This document shows, in pieces, positions 1 through 5,799 of a DNA stretch of 5,799 nt. Below the pieces are notes generated by a model that did no database searches, had not been told where the DNA came from, and saw nothing but the letters and a program-made list of their open reading frames with translations. The DNA is from JBGPBY01 sp041481485 (GTDB taxonomy: Bacteria > Acidobacteriota > Terriglobia > 20CM-2-55-15), in assembly GCA_041481485.1 (NCBI GenBank), contig JBGPBY010000474.1:1-5799 (forward strand). The letters run 5' to 3'. Both the position numbers and the translations under genes were made by a program. Numbering within the stretch: position 1 is the stretch's first letter; every line of letters starts with the position of its first letter.

Positions 1-19
1 CACAGACCGCGCCTACAGC
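1..19 (-). repeat. Edge-truncated copy of short palindromic repeat (copy d)
   Basis: Bases 4-18 (AGACCGCGCCTACAG) match the right half of the hairpin repeat seen complete at 5669-5699, whose reverse complement contains AGACCGCGCTTACAG. The left half lies outside the window. Read on the minus strand the copy begins CTGTAGGCGCGGTCTGTG, against CTGTAAGCGCGGTCTATG in the complete copy. It begins about 10 nt after the stop codon of the minus-strand gene and points the same way as that gene, so it could form a hairpin at the 3' end of the transcript. The assignment is moderate because only half of the element is present. Confidence 0.6.
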
Positions 20-28
20 TTGTGAGGA

Positions 29-238
29 TTAGTCCTCAGTCATATTCTTCAGGTAGTAATCGACCAGAGTCCGCATTTGCGAATCGCCGCGGCGCGCGAT
101 AAGTTCCAGAACTGCTTTCCGCTCTTCAGCCGTACCCTCCAGCACAAGTTCGGGCGCCCCCGCATTCATGTATGCGAGAAACCTTGCCTCCAGCTCTTCG
201 AGAGTCACGTTCCCTGCTCCGCGGATGCGAAATTCCAT
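29..238 (-). CDS. Small hypothetical protein, 69 aa, family not recognised
   Basis: I do not recognise this protein and assign no function. It starts MEFRIRGAGNVTLEELEARF and ends with an acidic MTED tail. Expected structure is a short strand, an amphipathic helix (about residues 11-25), a short hydrophobic strand (about 28-34, PELVLEG) and a long charged helix (about 35-66). There is no signal peptide, membrane segment or cysteine, so a soluble cytoplasmic protein is likely. ATG at 238 is preferred because AGGGTGA lies 11 nt upstream on the minus strand, a weak, slightly long-spaced ribosome site. An in-frame GTG at 253 would give 74 aa but has no such site. Codons favour G or C in third position like the neighbouring operon, which supports a real gene. 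It is transcribed away from the operon and is flanked by repeat copies at 1-19 and 257-323. Confidence 0.6.
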   Translation of the reverse strand: MEFRIRGAGNVTLEELEARFLAYMNAGAPELVLEGTAEERKAVLELIARRGDSQMRTLVDYYLKNMTED

Positions 239-256
239 ATCGTTGATTATCACCCT

Positions 257-323
257 AATGAATGGGATTCCCCAATGTAGGGGCGGTCATAGACCGCCCC
301 TACATTGGGGAATCCCATTCATT
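257..323. repeat. Perfect long inverted repeat: 32-bp arms, 3-nt loop (contains repeat copy a)
   Basis: The left arm 257-288 is the exact reverse complement of the right arm 292-323, separated only by ATA at 289-291. The inner part (about 273-307; arms end GGGGCGGTC and GACCGCCCC) belongs to the same repeat family as copies at 1-19, 5669-5699 and 5766-5796. The outer 16 bp of each arm (AATGAATGGGATTCCC and its complement) are not found at the other copies. No run of T follows either side, so it does not look like a simple terminator. It lies between two divergent genes, where it could affect both promoters or form a cruciform. A fold-back assembly artefact is also possible. Confidence 0.95.
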
Positions 324-402
324 CAATATTGAACCCATCGCCCCCAACATTTATTCGCATATCGCACCTGCTTGGAGTAACCTCGCGTATCAAATAACCC
401 AT
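324..402 (+). promoter_or_regulatory. Probable promoter and leader region of the operon
   Basis: This is the only space left between the palindrome and the likely operon start, so the operon promoter should lie here or within the palindrome. It is more AT-rich than the genes. A weak sigma70-like match is TTGAAC at 329-334 with TATTCG 17 nt later at 352-357; the -10 match is poor. TTTATT at 350-355 is an alternative with a 15-nt spacer. No good Shine-Dalgarno sequence lies next to ATG 403: the GGAG at 374-377 is about 25 nt away, so the first gene may use a non-SD start. This is positional inference, not a confirmed promoter. Confidence 0.25.
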
Positions 403-2790
403 ATGACGCGTTGGCGAACAAATATCGTTGTGGGTATCGCCGTACTGGCCGTGGCGGGCGCGTCTCACGCGGCGCGCCAGGCGCCCCAGCGGAGCGCCAC
501 TACTCCCCCGGCACCGGCAGCCATCATCAATCAATACTGCGCCGGTTGCCACAGTACGACAGCCAACAGCGGCTGGTTCATCCTCAGTTCGGTCGATATC
601 TCCGATCCCGCTGCGCATCCCGAAGTTTGGGAGAAGGTCATCAAAAAGCTCCGCGCGCGGATGATGCCGCCGCCGAATCGGCCGCGTCCGGACGAGAACA
701 CCTACAACGGGCTCATCTCCTATCTCGAAACCGCGCTCGATCGCGCGGCACTCGCGAAACCGAATCCCGGACGCGTGGAAACTTTCCGGCGCCTGACGCA
801 AACGGAGTATCACAACGCGATTCGCGATCTGCTGGCCATCGACCTCGACGTCACGTCCCTGATTCCCAGCGACGACACCAGCCAGGGCTTCGACAACATC
901 ACATCGGCCACGCTTTCGCCAACTCTGCTCGAACGCTATCTGGCAGCCGCACAAAAAATCAGCCGCCTCGCGGTTGGCAGCGCACCGCGCACAGCCGGCG
1001 GCGAAACCATCGTGCTGCCGGCCGATCTCACGCAGGAAGATCACGTCGATGATCTTCCCTTCGGCACGCGCGGCGGCGCGGCGATTCGATATACATTCCC
1101 GGTCAACGGAGAATATGAGCTTCAGGTTCGACTCACACGCGATCGCAACGAGCATGTCGAGGGACTCACCGAAGCGCATCAGATGGAAGTGTCGATCGAT
1201 GGCGAGCGCCTGCAGATGTTTACCGTAGCGCCGCCGCCGCGAGCCCAGGGACCAAACTCGGTGAGCGATGACGATATCGATTCAGGCTTGCATCTGCGTG
1301 CGGACCTCAAGGCCGGGCCGCACATTGTTGGCGTAACCTTCCTCAAAAAATCTTCCGCGCTGCTTGAAACGGAGCGCCAGCCGTATGAAGCCCACTTCAA
1401 CATGGATCGCCATCCCCGCATCCAACCTGCGGTGTATTCGGTTTCGATCACCGGACCTTATCTGCTCGGAAACACAGGCGCGACGCCCAGCCGCTCGAAG
1501 ATCTTTAGTTGTCACCCGGCGAAAGCGTCAGATGAGGATGCGTGCGCCCGTAAAATCCTGGAGACACTGGCTCGACGCGCGTATCGCCGCCCGGTTACGG
1601 ACAAGGATCTGGAAGTCCCTCTATCCTTATATAAAGGAGAGAACACGGAGAACAGCTTCGAGGCCGGAATTGAGGTGGCGATTCGGGCTTTGCTGGTGAG
1701 CCCGGGCTTTCTATTCCGCGTGGAGCAGGACCCGGCAAACGCCCCTGCGGCTTCAGCGTATCGCATCAGCGATCTGGAACTGGCATCACGCCTGTCGTTC
1801 TTTCTCTGGAGCAGCATTCCCGACGATGAACTGCTCGACCTGGCAATTCGCGGCAAGCTGAAAGATGCGGCTACTTTAGAACGCCAGGTCCGCCGCATGC
1901 TCGCGGATACCCGATCGCAGTCGCTCACCACCAACTTCGCCGACCAGTGGCTGAGCTTGCGCAAACTTCCCGGCATCATTCCCGACGTCCGGCTGTTTCC
2001 CGACTTCGACGACAACCTGCGCCAGGCCTTCCGCACCGAAACCGAACTCTTCTTCGACAGCATTCTTCATGAGGATCGCAGCGCGCTCGATCTCTTGAGG
2101 GCAAACTACACATACCTGAACGAGCGTCTCGCGAAGCACTACGCGATACCGAATGTCTACGGAAGTCAGTTTCGCCGGATCGAGTTCAGGGACGGTTTGA
2201 AAGATTACGGCAATCGTGCCGGTCTGCTTGGCCAGGGCAGCATCCTCACCGTGACGTCGTATGCGAACAGAACATCGCCGGTGCTTCGCGGCAAGTGGGT
2301 GCTGTCCAATCTGCTTGGCATGCCGCCGCCGCAACCGCCACCGAACGTGCCTCCGCTGAAAGAAAATAACGGGAAGGCCCTGACCATGCGCGAGCGGATG
2401 ACGCAGCATCGAGCCAATCCGGCGTGCTCGGGATGTCATCAGCTGATGGATCCCATCGGATTTTCGCTGGAGAACTTCGATGCGGTCGGACGCTGGCGCG
2501 CGACCAGCGAAGACGGCGTTACGGTGGATGCATCGGGTGGCCTACCGGATGGATCGACATTCAACGGCATCGAAGGTTTGCGAAATGCCGTGCTAAGCAG
2601 GCCAGAAGTGTTTCTCACGAACCTGACCGAAAAGCTGATGACCTACGCTCTCGGCCGGGGCGTGGAGTATTCCGACGCACCGGCAATACGCCGAATCGTA
2701 CGCGACGCACGTCCTCAGGATGATCGCCTGACCGCGCTCATCGCCGGGATCGTCAGGAGCAGCCCATTTCAGATGAGGAGACTTAGATGA
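403..2790 (+). CDS. Secreted DUF1587/DUF1595/DUF1592/DUF1588/DUF1585 protein with two CxxCH motifs (planctomycete-type cytochrome c-like)
   Basis: The product is 795 aa. Residues 1-23 form a Sec signal peptide (MTRWRTN, then a hydrophobic stretch ending ASHA). A cytochrome c-like segment follows with haem motif CAGCH at 46-50 and MMPPP at 87-91, whose Met could be an axial ligand. Then come DUF1587 (about 128-192, RRLTQTEYHNAIRDLL), a beta-rich insert (about 200-355) resembling a carbohydrate-binding module, DUF1595 (about 370-430, RRAYRRPVTDKDL, with a likely disulfide pair C370/C381), DUF1592 (about 450-580), DUF1588 (about 605-705, with a second CSGCH at 675-679 followed by MDPIGFSLENFD) and DUF1585 (about 718-790). 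The protein should act in the periplasm or outside the cell. Its reaction is unknown; electron transfer or redox chemistry is inferred from the CxxCH motifs. The frame is open back to ATG 262, but that start lies inside the palindrome and would bury the signal peptide. ATG 403 puts the signal peptide at the N-terminus. The gene overlaps the next by ATGA. Confidence 0.93.
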   Translation: MTRWRTNIVVGIAVLAVAGASHAARQAPQRSATTPPAPAAIINQYCAGCHSTTANSGWFILSSVDISDPAAHPEVWEKVIKKLRARMMPPPNRPRPDENTYNGLISYLETALDRAALAKPNPGRVETFRRLTQTEYHNAIRDLLAIDLDVTSLIPSDDTSQGFDNITSATLSPTLLERYLAAAQKISRLAVGSAPRTAGGETIVLPADLTQEDHVDDLPFGTRGGAAIRYTFPVNGEYELQVRLTRDRNEHVEGLTEAHQMEVSIDGERLQMFTVAPPPRAQGPNSVSDDDIDSGLHLRADLKAGPHIVGVTFLKKSSALLETERQPYEAHFNMDRHPRIQPAVYSVSITGPYLLGNTGATPSRSKIFSCHPAKASDEDACARKILETLARRAYRRPVTDKDLEVPLSLYKGENTENSFEAGIEVAIRALLVSPGFLFRVEQDPANAPAASAYRISDLELASRLSFFLWSSIPDDELLDLAIRGKLKDAATLERQVRRMLADTRSQSLTTNFADQWLSLRKLPGIIPDVRLFPDFDDNLRQAFRTETELFFDSILHEDRSALDLLRANYTYLNERLAKHYAIPNVYGSQFRRIEFRDGLKDYGNRAGLLGQGSILTVTSYANRTSPVLRGKWVLSNLLGMPPPQPPPNVPPLKENNGKALTMRERMTQHRANPACSGCHQLMDPIGFSLENFDAVGRWRATSEDGVTVDASGGLPDGSTFNGIEGLRNAVLSRPEVFLTNLTEKLMTYALGRGVEYSDAPAIRRIVRDARPQDDRLTALIAGIVRSSPFQMRRLR
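2776..2790 (+). promoter_or_regulatory. Strong Shine-Dalgarno plus ATGA stop/start overlap (first/second gene)
   Basis: AGGAG at 2776-2780 lies 6 nt before ATG 2787, an ideal spacing. The start codon shares ATGA (2787-2790) with the TGA stop of the upstream gene. This fixes the start of the DUF1552 gene at 2787 rather than at the in-frame ATG 2832, and predicts translational coupling between the two proteins. Confidence 0.85.
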
Positions 2791-4169
2791 GCAACGCGAA
2801 TGCAAGCGCGGTAGCGCGCAGCCATCAACAAATGATCATCACGAAGAAGGCCTTACCCAGACGAACGATTCTGCGAGGTATGGGAGCCGCCGTTGCGCTT
2901 CCCTTCCTGGACGCAATGGTTCCCGCCCTGTCGGCAATGACGCAGACCGCGGCGCGTCCCGTAACCCGGCTCGGCTTCGTGTACATCCCGATGGGATCGA
3001 ACATCAAGCAATGGACGCCCGCAGCAACCGGCCGCATCATGGAGCTCTCTCCTTCACTCGCGTCTCTGATGCCGTTCATCAATCAGGTAACGGTGCTGAC
3101 CAATCTTGAAAACAAGAACGCATACTCTCCGGGCAACCACGCAACCGCAAACTCCGCGTTTCTGAGCGCGGCAAAAGCGAAACTGACCGAAGGCGGCGAT
3201 TACTATCTGGGGACGACGGTGGACCAGATCGCGGCGAAGCAAATGGGGAAGGACACGGCGCTCCCCTCGCTCGAATTGGGCACCGATCTGCTCACGACGA
3301 TCGGTGACTGCGATAACGGCTTCGCGTGTGTCTATCAGAACAACCTGTCATGGTCATCACCGACGACGCCACTGCCGTACGAAGCGCATCCGCGTGTCAT
3401 CTTCGAGCGGCTGTTTGGAGACGGCGGGACGGCCGCGCAGCGGCGGGCGGAACTGGACAAGAATCGAAGCATCCTCGACTGGGTCACGCAGGATATGGCG
3501 CGGTTACAGAAGAACCTTGGCGCGCCGGATCGCGCACGCGTGGATAACTATCTGGATACAGTCAGAGAGGTCGAGCGGCGTATCCAGCGTGCCGGCCAGC
3601 AAGGGGAGACGGGATTGCCGGAAGATCTGCAGCGGCCGATCGGCGTACCCGCGTCATGGGAAGAACACGTGAAGCTGATGTTCGATCTTCAGGCGCTGGC
3701 GCTACAGGCCGACATTACGCGCGTCATTACTTTCCAGATGGCTCGAGAGACGAGCACGCGAACGTATCCGCAGATTGGCGTGCCCGATGCGCATCACCCG
3801 TTGTCTCATCACACGAACAATCCGGACAAGCTGACGCGTCTGGCCAAGGTGAATGCGTATCACGTGTCGTTGTTTGCGTACTTCATGGACAAACTGAAAG
3901 CGATGCCGGACGGCGATGGCACACTGCTGGATCATTCGCTTTTCCTGTTGGGCAGCGGCATGGGTAATCCCGATGTCCACGATCACGTCAATTTGCCAAT
4001 TGTTGTCGTGGGCGGCGCTGGCGGAAAACTGAAGGGAGCGGTTCACGTCAGGTACGAGCAGCCAGAGGCACTGGCGAATCTCCATCTCACACTGCTGGAT
4101 AAGGTGGGCGTGCGGCTGGATGCGTTCGCCGACAGCACAGGAAAGATCTTGGAGATGTTGTCTCTATGA
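2787..4169 (+). CDS. Tat-exported DUF1552 family protein
   Basis: The product is 460 aa, a usual size for DUF1552 proteins, and appears complete. The N-terminus carries a twin-arginine signal: PRRTILRGMG at 24-33 followed by a hydrophobic stretch to about residue 50 (ALSA). The mature protein opens with RLGFVYIPMGSNIKQWTP, as is typical of the family. Likely metal or catalytic residues are the His cluster H336, H337, H341, H342 (DAHHPLSHH) and HDH at 398-400 before a hydrophobic strand LPIVVVGGAGG. From memory, DUF1552 resembles DUF1501 and the alkaline phosphatase/sulfatase fold; this would fit a metal-dependent hydrolase but no substrate is known. Cys175 and Cys181 may form a disulfide. Tat export implies folding, perhaps with a cofactor, before transport. 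The gene is coupled to both neighbours by ATGA overlaps, and DUF1592-type proteins are its usual partners. Confidence 0.93.
   Translation: MSNANASAVARSHQQMIITKKALPRRTILRGMGAAVALPFLDAMVPALSAMTQTAARPVTRLGFVYIPMGSNIKQWTPAATGRIMELSPSLASLMPFINQVTVLTNLENKNAYSPGNHATANSAFLSAAKAKLTEGGDYYLGTTVDQIAAKQMGKDTALPSLELGTDLLTTIGDCDNGFACVYQNNLSWSSPTTPLPYEAHPRVIFERLFGDGGTAAQRRAELDKNRSILDWVTQDMARLQKNLGAPDRARVDNYLDTVREVERRIQRAGQQGETGLPEDLQRPIGVPASWEEHVKLMFDLQALALQADITRVITFQMARETSTRTYPQIGVPDAHHPLSHHTNNPDKLTRLAKVNAYHVSLFAYFMDKLKAMPDGDGTLLDHSLFLLGSGMGNPDVHDHVNLPIVVVGGAGGKLKGAVHVRYEQPEALANLHLTLLDKVGVRLDAFADSTGKILEMLSL
4151..4169 (+). promoter_or_regulatory. Ribosome site and ATGA overlap (second/third gene)
   Basis: GGAG at 4151-4154 lies 11 nt before ATG 4166, a slightly long spacing. 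The start shares ATGA (4166-4169) with the stop of the DUF1552 gene. The weaker site suggests that the ankyrin gene depends on ribosomes finishing the upstream gene. Confidence 0.7.
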
Positions 4170-5653
4170 GGCGCACCGCCGTTTGCTGCGCAATCTGCTG
4201 TTTGGCTGTCCTGCAGTGGGCTGCGTTCGCCGCTGCTGCCCCTCCAGATTCCCGCCTGATTAACGCGGTGAAGGTGTCGCAGGCTCCCATGGTTCGCACA
4301 CTGCTTCAGCAACACGTCGACCCGAATTCTGCAGAGGCCGATGGCACGACCGCGTTGCACTGGGCAGCTCAAAAGAACAACGTTGACATTGCCGATGCAC
4401 TGATTCACGCAGGTGCGAATGTCAAGGCTGCGAATCGATACGGAATCACGCCGCTGTCACTGGCGGCGACGAATGGAAATGCGGCGATGCTGGAAGCGCT
4501 GCTGAAAGCCGGCGCGGATCCCAATACCAAACTTGCCAATGATGAAACGGTCCTGATGACAGCGTCGCGCACCGGAATTGCGGATGCCGTGAAGGTACTG
4601 TTGCAACACGGCGCGGATGTGAACACGAAAGAATCCTGGCGTGGACAGACGGCGTTGATGTGGGCCTGCGCGGAAGGCAATCTCTCGACAGCGGAATTGC
4701 TGCTGAACGCGGGGGCGGACCTTCACGCGAGGGGAAATGGCGGATTCACACCGATGTTGTTTGCAGTCCGTCAGGGAAAGATCGATGTTGTACGGGCTCT
4801 GTTGAAGGCAGGCGCCAGCGCCCGCGAAACACTGGACAAACCCCGCCGGGGCGGCGATCCCACCACCGGGCCGAGTGCGGTAGTGCTGGCAGTGGAGAAT
4901 GCACATTTCGAGATTGCATCGCTTCTGCTGGATGCCGGAGCGGACCCGAATGCAGCTGCGCAGGGCTGGACTGCGCTGCACGAAATCACCTGGGTTCGTA
5001 AGCCGGGAACCGGAAGCAATGATCCCGCGCCGGCCGGTTCAGGATCGATCGACAGTTTGGAAATGGTGCGGCGTCTCGTCAAGCACGGTGCGAACGTCAA
5101 CGCGCGCGTGACGCGGAAGCCTTCGGCGGGACTGAGTTCCCTGAATACGGTCGGCGGAACGCCGTTTCTCCTTGCAGCGCGCACCGGTGACGCAGAGTTG
5201 ATGCGGCTGCTCGCGAATCTAGGCGCGGATCCGAAAATGCCCAACGAAGACGGCACGACGCCGCTGATGGTCGCCTCCGGTGTCGGAACACGTTCTCCCG
5301 GCGAAGATGCGGGGTCGGAAAGCGAAGTTTACGAAGCGGTGCAAGTGGCGCTGGAACTCGGAAATGATCCGAATGCTGTAGATAAAAATGGAGAGACCGC
5401 CATGCACGGCGCGGCATACAAGCATGTCGCCTCGGTCGTGCAACTATTGATGCATCACGGCGCGAAAATCGAAGTGTTCAACCACAACAACAAGTCGGGG
5501 TGGACACCACTACGAATCGCCGAAGGCGTACACCGCGGAATGAATCTCCGCGCTTCTCCGGAAACTGCCGCCGAGTTGCGCCGAGTGATGTCTGCCGCCG
5601 GTGTTTCGACGGAAGTCGAGCCGGAAGCCATCATCAGCGGCGCAACGAAGTAG
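4166..5653 (+). CDS. Secreted ankyrin-repeat protein
   Basis: The product is 495 aa. Residues 1-25 form a Sec signal peptide (MRR start, hydrophobic core, AAA before PPDSR) with an unusual CC-AI-CC cysteine quartet at 7, 8, 11, 12. No lipobox cysteine follows, so it is probably not a lipoprotein. The rest is about 12 ankyrin repeats: a degenerate one at 27-57, then units starting near 59, 92, 125, 159, 192, 233, 266, 330, 361, 408 and 443, with recurrent TALH/TPL and LLxAGADPN motifs. Two repeats carry inserts: a Gly/Pro/Ser loop at 279-296 and an acidic loop at 374-388 (SPGEDAGSESE). There is no catalytic domain, so its role is probably protein binding or scaffolding outside the cytoplasm, perhaps with the two upstream products. 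It is the last operon gene; its stop is TAG at 5651-5653, 15 nt before repeat copy b. Confidence 0.93.
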   Translation: MRRTAVCCAICCLAVLQWAAFAAAAPPDSRLINAVKVSQAPMVRTLLQQHVDPNSAEADGTTALHWAAQKNNVDIADALIHAGANVKAANRYGITPLSLAATNGNAAMLEALLKAGADPNTKLANDETVLMTASRTGIADAVKVLLQHGADVNTKESWRGQTALMWACAEGNLSTAELLLNAGADLHARGNGGFTPMLFAVRQGKIDVVRALLKAGASARETLDKPRRGGDPTTGPSAVVLAVENAHFEIASLLLDAGADPNAAAQGWTALHEITWVRKPGTGSNDPAPAGSGSIDSLEMVRRLVKHGANVNARVTRKPSAGLSSLNTVGGTPFLLAARTGDAELMRLLANLGADPKMPNEDGTTPLMVASGVGTRSPGEDAGSESEVYEAVQVALELGNDPNAVDKNGETAMHGAAYKHVASVVQLLMHHGAKIEVFNHNNKSGWTPLRIAEGVHRGMNLRASPETAAELRRVMSAAGVSTEVEPEAIISGATK

Positions 5654-5668
5654 CGGATGGCCTTGCCG

Positions 5669-5699
5669 CTGTAAGCGCGGTCTATGACCGCGCACGATT
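5669..5699 (+). repeat. Short palindromic repeat, copy b, just after the operon
   Basis: The hairpin has arms GCGCGGTC (5675-5682) and GACCGCGC (5686-5693) around loop TAT. It matches copy c at 27 of 31 positions. It begins 15 nt after the operon stop codon and could form a hairpin at the mRNA 3' end. A T6 run occurs only at 5712-5717, about 18 nt past the stem, so a classical intrinsic terminator is not well supported. A weaker 5-bp stem (5652-5656 with 5666-5670) overlaps its left flank. Confidence 0.85.
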
Positions 5700-5765
5700 T
5701 GTGGGGCAACATTTTTTCTTGCACCCGATTGCGCGCTGTCTCGAAAACTGAAATTTCATGTCCGA
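5700..5765. other. Non-coding spacer between repeat copies b and c
   Basis: This stretch holds no plausible gene. It has a T6 run at 5712-5717 and is more AT-rich than the operon. TTGTGGGGC at 5699-5707 faintly resembles the flank of the repeat on the opposite strand but is too short to call. Confidence 0.5.
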
Positions 5766-5796
5766 CTGTAAGGGCGGTTTATGACCGCCCACAATT
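5766..5796 (+). repeat. Short palindromic repeat, copy c
   Basis: This is a direct repeat of copy b, 97 nt downstream in the same orientation. The arms are GGGCGGT (5772-5778) and ACCGCCC (5784-5790). Differences from copy b at element positions 8 and 24 are a paired C-G to G-C swap that keeps the stem. Position 14 is C to T, leaving a possible G-U pair in RNA. The window ends 3 nt after it, so what lies beyond is unknown. Confidence 0.85.
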
Positions 5797-5799
5797 GAG

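Noticed and set aside
77..280. 67-aa plus-strand frame opposite the small gene
   Set aside because: The minus-strand frame has better codon use and a plausible ribosome site. This frame is Cys/His/Phe-rich and ends inside the palindrome.
319..1179. 286-aa open frame on the minus strand opposite the first operon gene
   Set aside because: It is antisense to a gene with clear domains. Its translation is rich in Arg, Ala, Cys and Gly without any recognisable motif, as expected from a GC-rich shadow frame.
1624..1638. AT-rich small hairpin TCCTT-ATATA-AAGGA inside the first gene, followed by an SD-like AAGGAGAG
   Set aside because: No start codon follows at a useful distance, and the stretch encodes an ordinary loop between DUF1595 segments. 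A chance internal motif is likely.
2323..2355. Proline-rich run MPPPQPPPNVPPL in the first gene
   Set aside because: It looks unusual but, from memory, is typical of the DUF1588 region of this family, so it is not a local oddity.
1512..2439. Two minus-strand open frames of 183 and 187 aa
   Set aside because: They lie opposite the DUF1592 and DUF1588 regions and overlap each other. The Ser/Arg-rich low-complexity translations show no domain.
5699..5707. TTGTGGGGC resembling an inverted partial repeat copy beside copy b
   Set aside because: Nine bases of GC-rich match are too few to distinguish from chance.
5652..5717. Intrinsic terminator from the 5652-5670 stem or copy b plus the T6 run
   Set aside because: The 5-bp stem is weak with a 9-nt loop, and the T run is about 18 nt beyond copy b. 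The spacing does not fit a classical terminator, so I call only the repeat.
1..5799. CRISPR array, tRNA, rRNA, insertion sequence or phage genes
   Set aside because: No regularly spaced direct repeats with unique spacers, no tRNA-like cloverleaf, and no transposase or integrase motif were seen on either strand.

Overview
The window reads as chromosomal DNA of a GC-rich, soil-type bacterium. An acidobacterium is the best guess, with Planctomycetes or Verrucomicrobia as alternatives. The guess rests on protein content: a secreted cytochrome-like DUF1587/DUF1595/DUF1592/DUF1588/DUF1585 protein, a Tat-exported DUF1552 protein and a secreted ankyrin-repeat protein. From memory this neighbourhood is typical of those phyla. 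No rRNA, tRNA, CRISPR, transposase or phage gene is visible, and the taxonomy is inference.

Layout: positions 1-19 hold the edge-truncated end of a short palindromic repeat. A small unrecognised gene (69 aa) lies on the minus strand at 29-238. A divergent intergenic region (239-402) contains a perfect 32-bp-arm, 3-nt-loop palindrome at 257-323. A three-gene plus-strand operon fills 403-5653: the DUF1592-type protein (795 aa), the DUF1552 protein (460 aa) and the ankyrin protein (495 aa). Both junctions are 4-nt ATGA overlaps, so translation is probably coupled. Positions 5654-5799 are non-coding apart from two further copies of the short palindromic repeat.

How the genes may work together: all three operon products carry export signals, Sec-type for the first and third and Tat-type for the second. 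They should therefore meet outside the cytoplasm. The first has two CxxCH motifs, so it may carry c-type haem and move electrons. The second has His-rich and HDH motifs that suggest a metal-dependent hydrolase-like fold. The third is an almost pure ankyrin solenoid, which suggests binding or scaffolding. No member of these families has a biochemical function I can name with confidence, so an extracytoplasmic three-protein complex is a hypothesis.

The most noteworthy non-coding signal is the repeat family. There are four copies (1-19, 273-307, 5669-5699, 5766-5796), with a paired compensatory change between the last two. Two copies sit 10-16 nt past the 3' ends of genes, in the orientation of transcription.
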